DNA from: Propionispira arboris
Lineage (GTDB): Bacteria; Bacillota; Negativicutes; Selenomonadales; Selenomonadaceae
Assembly (NCBI RefSeq): GCF_900109225.1
Contig: NZ_FNZK01000004.1
Coordinates: forward strand, 1-64,000
Direction of reading: 5' to 3'
Length of the DNA stretch: 64,000 nt
The notes beneath the pieces are model-generated. The model searched no databases. It was not told the origin of the DNA and saw only the letters and a list, made by a program, of their open reading frames with translations. Both the position numbers and the translations under genes were made by a program. Numbering within the stretch: the first letter of the stretch is position 1; each line of letters starts with the position of its first letter. Of the stretch, positions 47,828-55,646 are shown in pieces.

Positions 47828-47840
47828 AAAGTAATACAAA

Positions 47841-47888
47841 AAAACGGCTCTTGATTTATTGTGAATCAAGAGCCGTTTTAAATTTTTT
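47841..47888. terminator. Terminator after chemoreceptor gene
   Basis: A perfect 16-bp stem AAAACGGCTCTTGATT/AATCAAGAGCCGTTTT (47841-47856, 47864-47879) is followed by T-rich sequence. Confidence 0.92.
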
Positions 47889-47963
47889 CACTTTACTAGA
47901 ACTAGTGTTCTGATATATAATAGATTAAGTTAATTTTATAAAGTACTATGAGGAGCGAGCAAT

Positions 47964-49286
47964 GTGGATATATTTGCTAAATTGAAAATTTTGAGTGATG
48001 CGGCCAAATATGATGCTGCCTGTACGTCCAGCGGCGTAGATAAAAAATCAGTACGCGGCGGTATCGGCAGTGCTTCAGCTTGTGGAATCTGCCATACATT
48101 TGCTGGCGATGGACGATGTGTATCGCTTTTGAAGGTGCTTTTTACGAATATCTGTATCTATGATTGTAAATATTGTGTCAATCGGCGTTCGGCTGAAACA
48201 GAAAAAGCAGCTTTTACACCAAAGGAATTGGCTGATTTGGCAATCCAGTTTTACAGACGTAATTATATTGAAGGTTTATTTTTAAGTTCAGGAGTTGTCC
48301 GGAGTCCTGACTATACCTGTGAACAAATGATTGAAACATTACGGATTTTGCGGGAAGAATATAAATTTAATGGATATATTCATGCGAAAGCCATTCCCGG
48401 TGCAGATAGTCTATTGATTGCCCGCCTGGGGATGCTCGCGGACAGGATGAGTGTGAATATAGAAATGCCATCACAACATAGTTTGCAACTTTTGGCACCT
48501 GATAAAACCAAGCATTCGATATTAACACCGATGTCTTATATTAAAGGCCGAATTGAAGAAAATTGTCATGATCTGGTAAAATATCGCCATGCACCGAAAT
48601 TTGCGCCAGCAGGTCAGAGCACTCAAATGATTATCGGAGCATCCCCTGAAACGGATCGACAAATATTGAATCTTACAGAAGGCCTTTATCGGAGTTATAA
48701 TTTAAAACGAGTTTTCTTTTCGGCATATATGCCAGTGATGGAAGATCAATTTCTGCCATCACTGGATACCAAACCGCCGCTATGGCGGGAACACCGTCTC
48801 TATCAAGCAGACTGGCTGCTTCGATTTTATGGCTTCGCCGCCAAAGAACTGCTCGATGAGGAAAACGAAAATTTTCATCCGTATGTTGATCCAAAATGCA
48901 ATTGGGCATTGCATCATATGGAGTTTTTCCCAATGGATGTCAATCGAGCTCCATTTGAAGATTTATTGCGAGTACCAGGGATTGGTGTACGTTCCGCCCA
49001 TAGGATCATTGCTGCACGGCGCAGTGGTATATTAAGCTTTGATGGGCTTAAAAAGCTAGGGGTCGTGATGAAACGAGCCCAATATTTTATTAGCTGCAGA
49101 GGGCGTAAGCTGCCAGGATTGGATATGTCACGTCAGGTAGTACTTCGGGCGATGATGTCAGCACGCGAAGCAAAACTTTATGGAACGGATCTTATAGGAG
49201 GACGTCAGCTTTCTTTATTTGAACCAAATTCAGTCTTGGAAGTTGGTGCGAAGGAGTTGATTGCATGTCTGCCACTGCCGCTGTAA
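47964..49286 (+). CDS. Radical SAM protein of the UDG-linked DNA repair/modification type
   Basis: This 440-residue radical SAM enzyme has the cluster motif CIYDCKYC (about residues 67-74) and a C-terminal helix-hairpin-helix (RVPGIGVRSAHRIIAARRSG, about 332-352), suggesting nucleic acid contact. It matches the style of the TIGR03916-type putative DNA modification/repair family. The adjoining 49265 gene, which overlaps by 22 nt, is the usual DUF4130-type partner. Start GTG 47964 with AGGAG upstream; an ATG in another frame overlaps it. The precise reaction is not known. Confidence 0.87.
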   Translation: MDIFAKLKILSDAAKYDAACTSSGVDKKSVRGGIGSASACGICHTFAGDGRCVSLLKVLFTNICIYDCKYCVNRRSAETEKAAFTPKELADLAIQFYRRNYIEGLFLSSGVVRSPDYTCEQMIETLRILREEYKFNGYIHAKAIPGADSLLIARLGMLADRMSVNIEMPSQHSLQLLAPDKTKHSILTPMSYIKGRIEENCHDLVKYRHAPKFAPAGQSTQMIIGASPETDRQILNLTEGLYRSYNLKRVFFSAYMPVMEDQFLPSLDTKPPLWREHRLYQADWLLRFYGFAAKELLDEENENFHPYVDPKCNWALHHMEFFPMDVNRAPFEDLLRVPGIGVRSAHRIIAARRSGILSFDGLKKLGVVMKRAQYFISCRGRKLPGLDMSRQVVLRAMMSAREAKLYGTDLIGGRQLSLFEPNSVLEVGAKELIACLPLPL

Positions 49287-50074
49287 TTTATAACTATGAT
49301 GGTAGTTTTGAAGGCTTGCTTTGCTGCGTTTTTGAATCCTATGATAAAAAAGAAATTCCGCTGGCAATCATTGGACCGGACTATCGGCAAAGTATGCTGC
49401 TTGCCGGCAAAGACATTTTGACAGATCCCATGAAAGCAAAACGGGTGCAAAGCTCGATTCCTAAAAAAATAAGTTATGAGGTCTATGAATTTGTCTGCCA
49501 GGCTTTTTTAACCTGCTTTCCTGAAAAAGAGCTTTATATTTTGCTTTTTTTACGACAAGCCTATAAATGTGGTCCGCAGATTATGAATCGTCTTACGGAT
49601 GAGATTGTTTATCCACTTTATAAAGCGGTACAGCATCTGCAAAAAGAATCACATCTATTGAAGGGGTTTATTCGCTTTTCGGTGGCAAATCAGGTTCTTA
49701 TTAGTGAGATTGGACCAAAAAACTTTGTTTTACCGCTCTTGAAACAGCATTTTATGGAACGGTATCCGGAAGAACGGTTTTTGATTTATGATAAGACCCA
49801 TCAGATGGGTCTGCTGTATCAACCTTATCAATCTCGCATTGTACCCATTGATGCCTTAGAAATGCCAGAATTTGACGAAACGGAAATCCAGTTTCGGCAG
49901 TTATGGAAATTATTTTATGATACGATTGAAATCAAGGGGCGGCATAATGAAAAATGCCGGATGACACAGATGCCAAAACGATACTGGGATTATATGACTG
50001 AATTCCAGAGCGCACCAACGCTAAGACGAAAAATTCCGAATGGACCTGAAAAATTACCTGTCAAATACAAGTAA
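49265..50074 (+). CDS. DUF4130-type DNA metabolism protein (TIGR03915-like)
   Basis: This 269-residue protein begins VIYNYDGSFEGLLCCVFESYDKKEIP and is the obligate neighbour of the radical SAM enzyme in many bacteria. In some genomes the same protein is fused to a uracil-DNA glycosylase-like domain, but here no such extension is present, given its length. The genes overlap by 22 nt, implying coupled expression. It ends with a basic, probably RNA/DNA-binding tail. ATG 49265 with AAGGAG 8 nt upstream. Confidence 0.83.
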   Translation: MSATAAVIYNYDGSFEGLLCCVFESYDKKEIPLAIIGPDYRQSMLLAGKDILTDPMKAKRVQSSIPKKISYEVYEFVCQAFLTCFPEKELYILLFLRQAYKCGPQIMNRLTDEIVYPLYKAVQHLQKESHLLKGFIRFSVANQVLISEIGPKNFVLPLLKQHFMERYPEERFLIYDKTHQMGLLYQPYQSRIVPIDALEMPEFDETEIQFRQLWKLFYDTIEIKGRHNEKCRMTQMPKRYWDYMTEFQSAPTLRRKIPNGPEKLPVKYK

Positions 50075-50176
50075 GCGAGCAACGATTTTTATCAATTATG
50101 ATGCAACGGATTCATTAGACTGTTGTGCTTATGAAATCAATGTTTTATAATGATAGCAGGTGAGGTGTTTATACGA

Positions 50177-50578
50177 ATGAAGAAACAAGAAGAAGTGATT
50201 TTACTCTATCATTTTCTGGATCAAACGAAGTTACAGCAAATTAAAGATATATGTAAACAGTTGAAAATTCAAACGAAAGATATCGGCGATGAAATGCTGG
50301 GACAGAAAGTTGGCCACTTAGTCGGGCGAAAAGGTTTTGCAGCAATAAAAACTGAAATAGGCGAATTTGTTTTTCCGCACGAGGTTATCGTTTTCAGCAA
50401 CAGTGACCGAAAACGATTGGATCAAGTGCTTACTGCTTTCAAAGAAGCAAAAATCGAACCCATTAAATTCAAAGCGATTGTGACACCATTTAATATGTTT
50501 TGGTCGTTGCAGCGCTTATGTGAAACCATGCAAAAAGAACATGGTGCCATGCTAAAGCAGGAGCCAGAACTTGAATAA
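50177..50578 (+). CDS. DUF3783-like small protein
   Basis: This 133-residue protein has a thioredoxin/ferredoxin-like alternation of strands and helices and matches the style of DUF3783 proteins (VILLYHFLDQTKLQQIKDICKQLKI and the VGRKGF segment near residue 48). Function is unknown. ATG 50177 with GAGGTG upstream is used; an earlier in-frame ATG 27 nt upstream has no good ribosome-binding site. It ends 16 nt before the next start, suggesting co-transcription. Confidence 0.6.
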   Translation: MKKQEEVILLYHFLDQTKLQQIKDICKQLKIQTKDIGDEMLGQKVGHLVGRKGFAAIKTEIGEFVFPHEVIVFSNSDRKRLDQVLTAFKEAKIEPIKFKAIVTPFNMFWSLQRLCETMQKEHGAMLKQEPELE

Positions 50579-50594
50579 AAAAGAAGGAGATATA

Positions 50595-51440
50595 ATGAAA
50601 GATCAAATAAAACAGGAACCAGATGCCTCTTTATTAGAACATACACAAATTGTACCGCGGCAAACGGATCAGACGAAACCGCAGTCACTTGAAGCAACGC
50701 AGATTATGCCTCGTGTTGATGTGGAAACTCTCGAAAAGACAACGACACCCGAAGATAAATCTATGCCATTGATTTTTTCGAACACCTCAGCTAAACGGAA
50801 AAAAATAGCTTGGATTTTGGGCGGCGGTTTTGTTTTAGCATTATTGATTGGCTTTGTTGTGGCACGATATTATGGAGATCAAAGGGAAATTGCGGAACAT
50901 GAACGGATTCACCAAAAGCAAGTTCTTCAGCAAAAACAGCAGGATGTACAATCTTTAGAACAAAAACAATTGGATTTAGAGAGACAAAAAGCACAATTGG
51001 AACAAGAGCGAAACCAAATCGAACAGAAACAGAAAGATGCCGCGGAAAAAGCCCGAGTTTTGGCTGAAAATGAACAAGCCCTGGAAAATCAAAAAAATGG
51101 GTCATCAGGTGTGACTAAATTATGGAATACTATTACAGGAAAAGATAAACAACAGGCAAGCGCCCGGGAAAAAGCAAGTGCGGCAGCTCAAACGGCAGTT
51201 GAGCAGGCCAATGATATTAAAACTTCTCTGGATCAGGCACAGTCTATGATTGAACACGTTGACAGTGCATTAGAAGATACGAAAACGATGACGAATCAGG
51301 CAAAGCAGCTGAAAGAGTCGGCACAAGCAGCGTATGCTGAACATTCGGATGTAATTGATAAAGTGATTGCCGTGGTAGAAGATGGTAAAAATTATGTTGA
51401 TTCGTTGATTGATAAATATAAACCTATGCTGCAGCAATAA
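50595..51440 (+). CDS. Coiled-coil membrane protein with TQI(V/M)PR repeats
   Basis: I do not recognise this 281-residue protein. The cytoplasmic N-terminus (about 1-60) contains two copies of a short motif, EHTQIVPR and EATQIMPR. A single membrane helix follows (about 71-92, IAWILGGGFVLALLIGFVVA), then a long Gln/Lys/Glu-rich coiled coil (about 95-175), and an Ala-rich helical tail. The TQ-x-x-P repeats could be Ser/Thr-kinase or FHA-type phospho-binding sites, but that is a guess. A good AAGGAG precedes ATG 50595. A hairpin terminator follows. Confidence 0.6.
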   Translation: MKDQIKQEPDASLLEHTQIVPRQTDQTKPQSLEATQIMPRVDVETLEKTTTPEDKSMPLIFSNTSAKRKKIAWILGGGFVLALLIGFVVARYYGDQREIAEHERIHQKQVLQQKQQDVQSLEQKQLDLERQKAQLEQERNQIEQKQKDAAEKARVLAENEQALENQKNGSSGVTKLWNTITGKDKQQASAREKASAAAQTAVEQANDIKTSLDQAQSMIEHVDSALEDTKTMTNQAKQLKESAQAAYAEHSDVIDKVIAVVEDGKNYVDSLIDKYKPMLQQ

Positions 51441-51468
51441 AAAAGTAATACTATTTCTATACAAGGTA

Positions 51469-51528
51469 AAGGGACTATAGGGCACCGCTTGCTTTACGCA
51501 ACGTTGTTTAGCCCTATAGTTCCTTTTT
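51469..51528. terminator. Terminator between coiled-coil gene and ABC operon
   Basis: AAGGGACTATAGGGC pairs with GCCCTATAGTTCCTTT (51469-51483, 51511-51526, one G-T pair) followed by T. Confidence 0.85.
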
Positions 51529-51621
51529 GATGATTTTAATTAATAATCTTTAATTCATTCTATATATAATGCATTGAAATAGGTATTTTATGGTTTGGCT
51601 ATTTTTAAGGAGGTAATTTGT

Positions 51622-52562
51622 GTGAAAAAAATTATAGCAGGAATGCTTATTGTAATGCTGGCTTTTGCCGCAAGTGGCTGCAAAACGGACAGCATCGATA
51701 AAAAAGCGACGTTACAGGAAATTACGATTGGCTTAATGCCAGATGTTGACTCAATGCCATTTATTATTGCACAAGAAAAAGGTTATTTTAAGGAAGAGGG
51801 AGTCACGGTCAATATACAACAATTTAAAAGTGCAATGGATCGTGACAGTGCTCTGCAAAGTGGAAATTTGGACGGAGCAATTTCTGATTTACTGGCTGTG
51901 GCCTTTGCTAAAGCCGGCGGCTTTGATGTGAAAGTCACTTCTTCTACCGATGGCAGTTATAAACTGATTGCCGGAGCCAATGAAACAGCAGCCAGTGTTG
52001 CTGCTTTACAAGGGAAAGATGTAGCTGTATCAAAAAATACAATTATTGAGTATGTTACCGATCAAATTTTAACGGCCAATCATATGACGGACAGTGATAT
52101 AAATAAAGTGGTTATTCCACAGATTCCAACTCGTCTTGAAATGCTGCAAAATGGTAAACTGGCCGCTGCAACTTTGCCTGAGCCCATGGCCGGTATTGCT
52201 ATTCAAAATGGCTGCAAACCCCTTAGCAGTTCAGACCAATTGGCAATCAATCCGGGGGTAATCCTGTTTACGAATAAAGCAATCGAAGGGAAAAAAAGGA
52301 AATTCAAGCGATGTACCGGGCCTACAACAAAGCCGTGGTTTATCTTAATACACAAGCACGCGAAAATTATATTGACCTCCTAATTGAAAAAGGTGGTTTT
52401 CCGTCGGCAGCAAAAGAGACGTTACTGATTCCAACCTATAGAGAAGCGGGTCTTCCAGCTGAAAAAGATGTTGTAGACTGCATACAATGGCTCAATCATA
52501 AAGACCTTATAAAACAATCCTATACCTATCAAGATATTGTGACGGATATCTTAGTGCAATGA
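51622..52562 (+). pseudogene. NitT/TauT-type ABC binding lipoprotein, frameshifted at an A7 tract
   Basis: The gene encodes a SsuA/ThiY-like substrate-binding lipoprotein split by a -1 frameshift. Frame one (GTG 51622, with a perfect AAGGAGGT upstream) has a lipobox LAFAASGC at residues 15-22 and ends after KAIEGKKRK in a nonsense tail stopping at 52383. The true C-terminus, EIQAMYRAYNKAVVYLN through to TGA 52560-52562, continues in the next frame from around 52296. The break lies in the run GGG-A7-GG (52288-52299); one extra A would restore the whole 313-residue protein. This could be a real mutation, a sequencing error, slippage or phase variation. The ATPase gene starts 4 nt later and the permease follows. 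Confidence 0.82.
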
Positions 52563-52566
52563 ATAT

Positions 52567-53319
52567 ATGATTGAGATTCAAGATTTGACGGTTAAATATC
52601 AATCGCAAACGGAAATATATACTGCATTAGAGTGTATAAATCTTGCGATTCCTGACGGTGGAACGTGTGCAGTCATTGGACCATCCGGGTGTGGTAAGTC
52701 AACTTTGCTTAAGGTATTGGCTGGGATTATTACGGATTATGAAGGTGAAGTCAGAGTAGATGGACAAACTATAAATCCCAAGAAGCAGGCCATAGGCTTT
52801 ATTCCGCAAAATTATGGTTTGCTGCCGTGGCGTACGGTTGATGAGAATATTTATTTGGGCATGAAGATTAAACAGCATCAAAAAACAGTGGACTATGCGA
52901 AGCTGCAAGTGATCAGGCAGCAACTGGGCATAGAACAACTCGGCAAGCGTTATCCAGGCGAAATTAGCGGCGGGCAGCAGCAGCGTGTCAGTTTAGCTAG
53001 AGCTTTTTTATTAAAACCGGATCTGCTGTTGATGGATGAGCCCTTTTCGGCATTGGATGCCATTACTCGTGAAGAAATGCAGGATGTTTTTTTATCAATT
53101 TGGGAAAAATATGCAGTATCAACGATTTTAGTGACTCATTATGTAGAAGAGGCAATCTATCTTGGTCAAAAAATTGTCATTTTATCGCCAAATCCAGGCC
53201 GGATCAGTCGGATTATTGAAAATCCACTCTTTGGCGGCCGTAACATTCGTCAAAAACCAGAATTTTTTGAACTGGGACTGTCGATTCGAAATCTGATTAA
53301 AAAGGATTGGTCAAAATAA
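52567..53319 (+). CDS. ABC transporter ATP-binding protein, nitrate/sulfonate/taurine type
   Basis: This 250-residue ATPase has Walker [10 protein letters not shown] (about residues 39-47), the Q-loop in IPQNYGLLPWRTV, signature SGGQQQRVSLARA (about 135-147) and Walker B LLLMDEPFSALD. The PWRTV block after the Q-loop is typical of SsuB/TauB/NitT proteins. It starts at ATG 52567, immediately after the binding-protein gene; its stop overlaps the permease ATG (TAATG). The substrate could be a sulfonate, nitrate-like ion or a pyrimidine/thiamine precursor; sequence alone does not decide. Confidence 0.92.
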   Translation: MIEIQDLTVKYQSQTEIYTALECINLAIPDGGTCAVIGPSGCGKSTLLKVLAGIITDYEGEVRVDGQTINPKKQAIGFIPQNYGLLPWRTVDENIYLGMKIKQHQKTVDYAKLQVIRQQLGIEQLGKRYPGEISGGQQQRVSLARAFLLKPDLLLMDEPFSALDAITREEMQDVFLSIWEKYAVSTILVTHYVEEAIYLGQKIVILSPNPGRISRIIENPLFGGRNIRQKPEFFELGLSIRNLIKKDWSK

Positions 53320-54062
53320 TGGAAAAACATAAACCAGTTTGGTTTTTGCTGGGTATCATAACATTTTTTGCTTTATGGTGGATTCTGTCTAAAATCATTA
53401 TGCTGCCCATTGTTCCTTCCCCTTTTCTGGTATTGGTGAATTTGGTCGCGATTTTCATGAAATATATTGCAATCCATAGTTTGTATAGCTTATGGCGTAT
53501 TGCCGCAGGACTTTTTTTGGCAGTTTTAATTGGTCTGCCACTTGGTGTAATTATGGGGTATTTCCCCAAGTGGGATCGTTTTTTATCACCGCTGCTTTAC
53601 CTTACGTATCCAATTCCTAAAATTGCATTGATGCCAATTTTGATGCTGCTTTTTGGTATTGGAGAGTTCTCGAAGATACTCATGATTTTTTTGATTATTG
53701 TTTTTCAAGTTATTGTGGCAATTCGAGATAATATTCGCAGTATTCCCAAAGAGACATATTATCCCTTATATTCTTTAGGTGCACCTTTTAGCGCTGTTTT
53801 TTTTGAAGTACTTTGGCCAGCTTCCATGCCAAAATTTATTACAGCGATTCGGGTAGCAATGGCAACGGCAATTTCTGTACTCTTTTTTACCGAAACATTT
53901 GGGACGCAATACGGTATGGGTTATTTTATTATGGATGCCTGGCTCCGGGTTAATTATCTGGAGATGTACTCGGGGATTGTTGTTCTTAGTTTGATGGGTT
54001 TATTTTTATTTGCTTTCATCGATTGGATTGAAAAACGGCTTTGCCATTGGCAATATAAATAG
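53319..54062 (+). CDS. ABC transporter permease, nitrate/sulfonate/taurine type
   Basis: This 247-residue permease of the SsuC/TauC/BPD type has about six membrane helices and the family ATPase-contact region around TYYPLYSLGAPFSAVFFEVLWPASMPKFITAIR (the EAA-like loop). It overlaps the ATPase stop by 1 nt, so the two are translated together. With the frameshifted binding protein, the importer is complete in gene content but its activity depends on how the frameshift is resolved. A terminator follows. Confidence 0.9.
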   Translation: MEKHKPVWFLLGIITFFALWWILSKIIMLPIVPSPFLVLVNLVAIFMKYIAIHSLYSLWRIAAGLFLAVLIGLPLGVIMGYFPKWDRFLSPLLYLTYPIPKIALMPILMLLFGIGEFSKILMIFLIIVFQVIVAIRDNIRSIPKETYYPLYSLGAPFSAVFFEVLWPASMPKFITAIRVAMATAISVLFFTETFGTQYGMGYFIMDAWLRVNYLEMYSGIVVLSLMGLFLFAFIDWIEKRLCHWQYK

Positions 54063-54079
54063 CAGGCTAAAGCTAAGGT

Positions 54080-54109
54080 GGAAAAGAGGCGACTCTTTCC
54101 GCTTTTTTT
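54080..54109 (+). terminator. Terminator after the ABC operon
   Basis: GGAAAAGAG (54080-54088) pairs with CTCTTTCC (54093-54100, one bulge), followed by GCTTTTTTT. Confidence 0.8.
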
Positions 54110-54150
54110 ATTGCAATTAGAGGAGATTCAAAATAAATATTGAAAAATAA

Positions 54151-54192
54151 ATATGAGTAGCAAAATAGTACTTTTCTATTTTCTGCTCATAT
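54151..54192. repeat. Imperfect inverted repeat upstream of thioredoxin reductase
   Basis: ATATGAGTAGCAAAATAG (54151-54168) and CTATTTTCTGCTCATAT (54176-54192) form a roughly 17-bp imperfect dyad without a T-tail. It could be an operator or mRNA leader hairpin. Confidence 0.4.
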
Positions 54193-54270
54193 AGTAAAAT
54201 AAAAAAGATGAATCATATTCATATTTACAATTTACTATAAATGAACTGAAAGTTGAAAGGAGGCTGGGCG

Positions 54271-55131
54271 ATGGAGTCAACAATGACGGATATTGCAATT
54301 ATCGGTGGTGGACCAGCTGGATTATCGGCAGCAATCAATGTGATTGCCCGCGGTAAATCGACACGAGTCTTTTCAACAAAAAATAATTATCTGGAACGCG
54401 CTGCGCGGGTTGATAATTATTTAGGAATGGAAGCTGTCAATGGGGCTGCAATGATGGAATCTTTTCGTCAACATGCTAAATCTTTGGGGGCCAAGCTTGA
54501 AACAGGGAAAATTATTACGATTTTACCAGTTTCAAATTATTTTATGCTGAATTTCAATGGGACGATTGTGCAGGCTAAAACCGTGATATTGGCAATTGGT
54601 GCAGCCAAACAAAAGGCTTTGCCTGGTGAAAAACAATTTTTGGGTCAAGGGGTTAGTTATTGTGCTACTTGTGACGGCATGATGTATCGAGGCAAAAAAG
54701 CCATCGTGTATGGCTTGGCGGACGAGGCTGTCTTAGAAGCAAACCATTTGCAGCAAATAGGCGTGAATGTAACCTTTGTCTCAGCGAAGCAGCGCCCAGC
54801 TGATTTAGCTGGTGCGGTTCAGTTTATTTCTGGTGCCATAACTGCTATTGAGGGTGAAACCATTGTGCAAGCGGTTAAGGTAAATGAAACGTCAATCGAA
54901 ACCGATGTGGTGTTTATTTTGCGTAATGTAATCGTACCAACAGCTTTATGTAAAGGACTAAATCTGCAAGACGGCTTTCTTGCGGTGAATCGTGACATGG
55001 AAACGAATATACCCGGTATTTTCGCTTGTGGTGATTGCAATGGTAAGCCGTTGCAAATTGCTAAGGCTGTTGGTGAAGGTTTAATTGCAGCACAACAAGC
55101 GTCAAAATATATTGATGATCAGAAGAAATAA
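54271..55131 (+). CDS. Thioredoxin reductase-like flavoprotein lacking NADPH motifs
   Basis: This 286-residue flavoenzyme has the FAD motif GGGPAGLSAA (about residues 12-21) and the redox-active pair C131-A-T-C134 in YCATCDGMMY, typical of low-Mr thioredoxin reductases. The NADPH motifs are absent: the usual GGGxSAxEEA is replaced by YGLADEAVLEA and the HRRxxxRA motif by SAKQRPAD. This pattern fits ferredoxin-dependent flavin thioredoxin reductases (FFTR) described from Clostridium, rather than classical TrxB. ATG 54271 with AAGGAGG 7 nt upstream. It lies 13 nt before trxA and is surely its partner. Confidence 0.85.
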   Translation: MESTMTDIAIIGGGPAGLSAAINVIARGKSTRVFSTKNNYLERAARVDNYLGMEAVNGAAMMESFRQHAKSLGAKLETGKIITILPVSNYFMLNFNGTIVQAKTVILAIGAAKQKALPGEKQFLGQGVSYCATCDGMMYRGKKAIVYGLADEAVLEANHLQQIGVNVTFVSAKQRPADLAGAVQFISGAITAIEGETIVQAVKVNETSIETDVVFILRNVIVPTALCKGLNLQDGFLAVNRDMETNIPGIFACGDCNGKPLQIAKAVGEGLIAAQQASKYIDDQKK

Positions 55132-55144
55132 GGAGGTTTTTGAT

Positions 55145-55462
55145 ATGGGGATTATACATCCGAGTACAAAAGACTTTGATCAATTATTACAAGCAAATGA
55201 AGTTGTTCTTGTTGATTTTTGGGCAACTTGGTGCGGGCCTTGCCTTATGCTGGCACCAATCATTGAGGAAATCTCTAAAAAATATGAAGGTAAAGCTGTT
55301 GTCGCTAAAGTTGATGTCGACGTAGAACGAGCTTTGGCAGAACATTATCAGATTATGTCAATTCCAACCGTACTTGTATTTAAAAAAGGCAAGTTGGCAG
55401 GTCGGGAAATTGGTGCAGCTGCGGCCAGTGTTTATGAAGCTATGATTGAAAAGGCATTGTGA
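55145..55462 (+). CDS. trxA: Thioredoxin
   Basis: This 105-residue thioredoxin has the active site WCGPC (C30, C33) in VLVDFWATWCGPCLMLAP, the cis-Pro segment SIPTV and the family's normal length. ATG 55145 with AGGAGG upstream is used; the open frame continues upstream into the reductase gene but does not look like thioredoxin. It forms an operon with the preceding reductase. Confidence 0.95.
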   Translation: MGIIHPSTKDFDQLLQANEVVLVDFWATWCGPCLMLAPIIEEISKKYEGKAVVAKVDVDVERALAEHYQIMSIPTVLVFKKGKLAGREIGAAAASVYEAMIEKAL

Positions 55463-55586
55463 TCTTATAACAAATTACAGAATTTAGTATGCTTTATCAA
55501 TCTGCAAAAATTATGAGGGTACATGCTTGTTTTACATAACGCTGCGGAGATTTTTTTACTCGCACGTTAATTCGTTCTTAGAACAA

Positions 55587-55632
55587 AAAAGAGTCGGCTG
55601 AGTGTATACACACTTTCAACCGACTCTTTTAT
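55587..55632. terminator. Bidirectional terminator between trxA and the - strand MCP gene
   Basis: AAAAGAGTCGG (55587-55597) pairs with CCGACTCTTTT (55620-55630), with an inner GTGTATACAC-type stem. Confidence 0.9.
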
Positions 55633-55646
55633 ATATATATTGAAAA

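Noticed and set aside
52286-52312. Programmed -1 ribosomal frameshift at the A7 tract
   Set aside because: The zero-frame codons are GGG AAA AAA AGG, so the classic A-AAA-AAG heptamer is not in the productive phase, and no stimulatory hairpin or internal ribosome-binding site was recognised. Slippage cannot be excluded.
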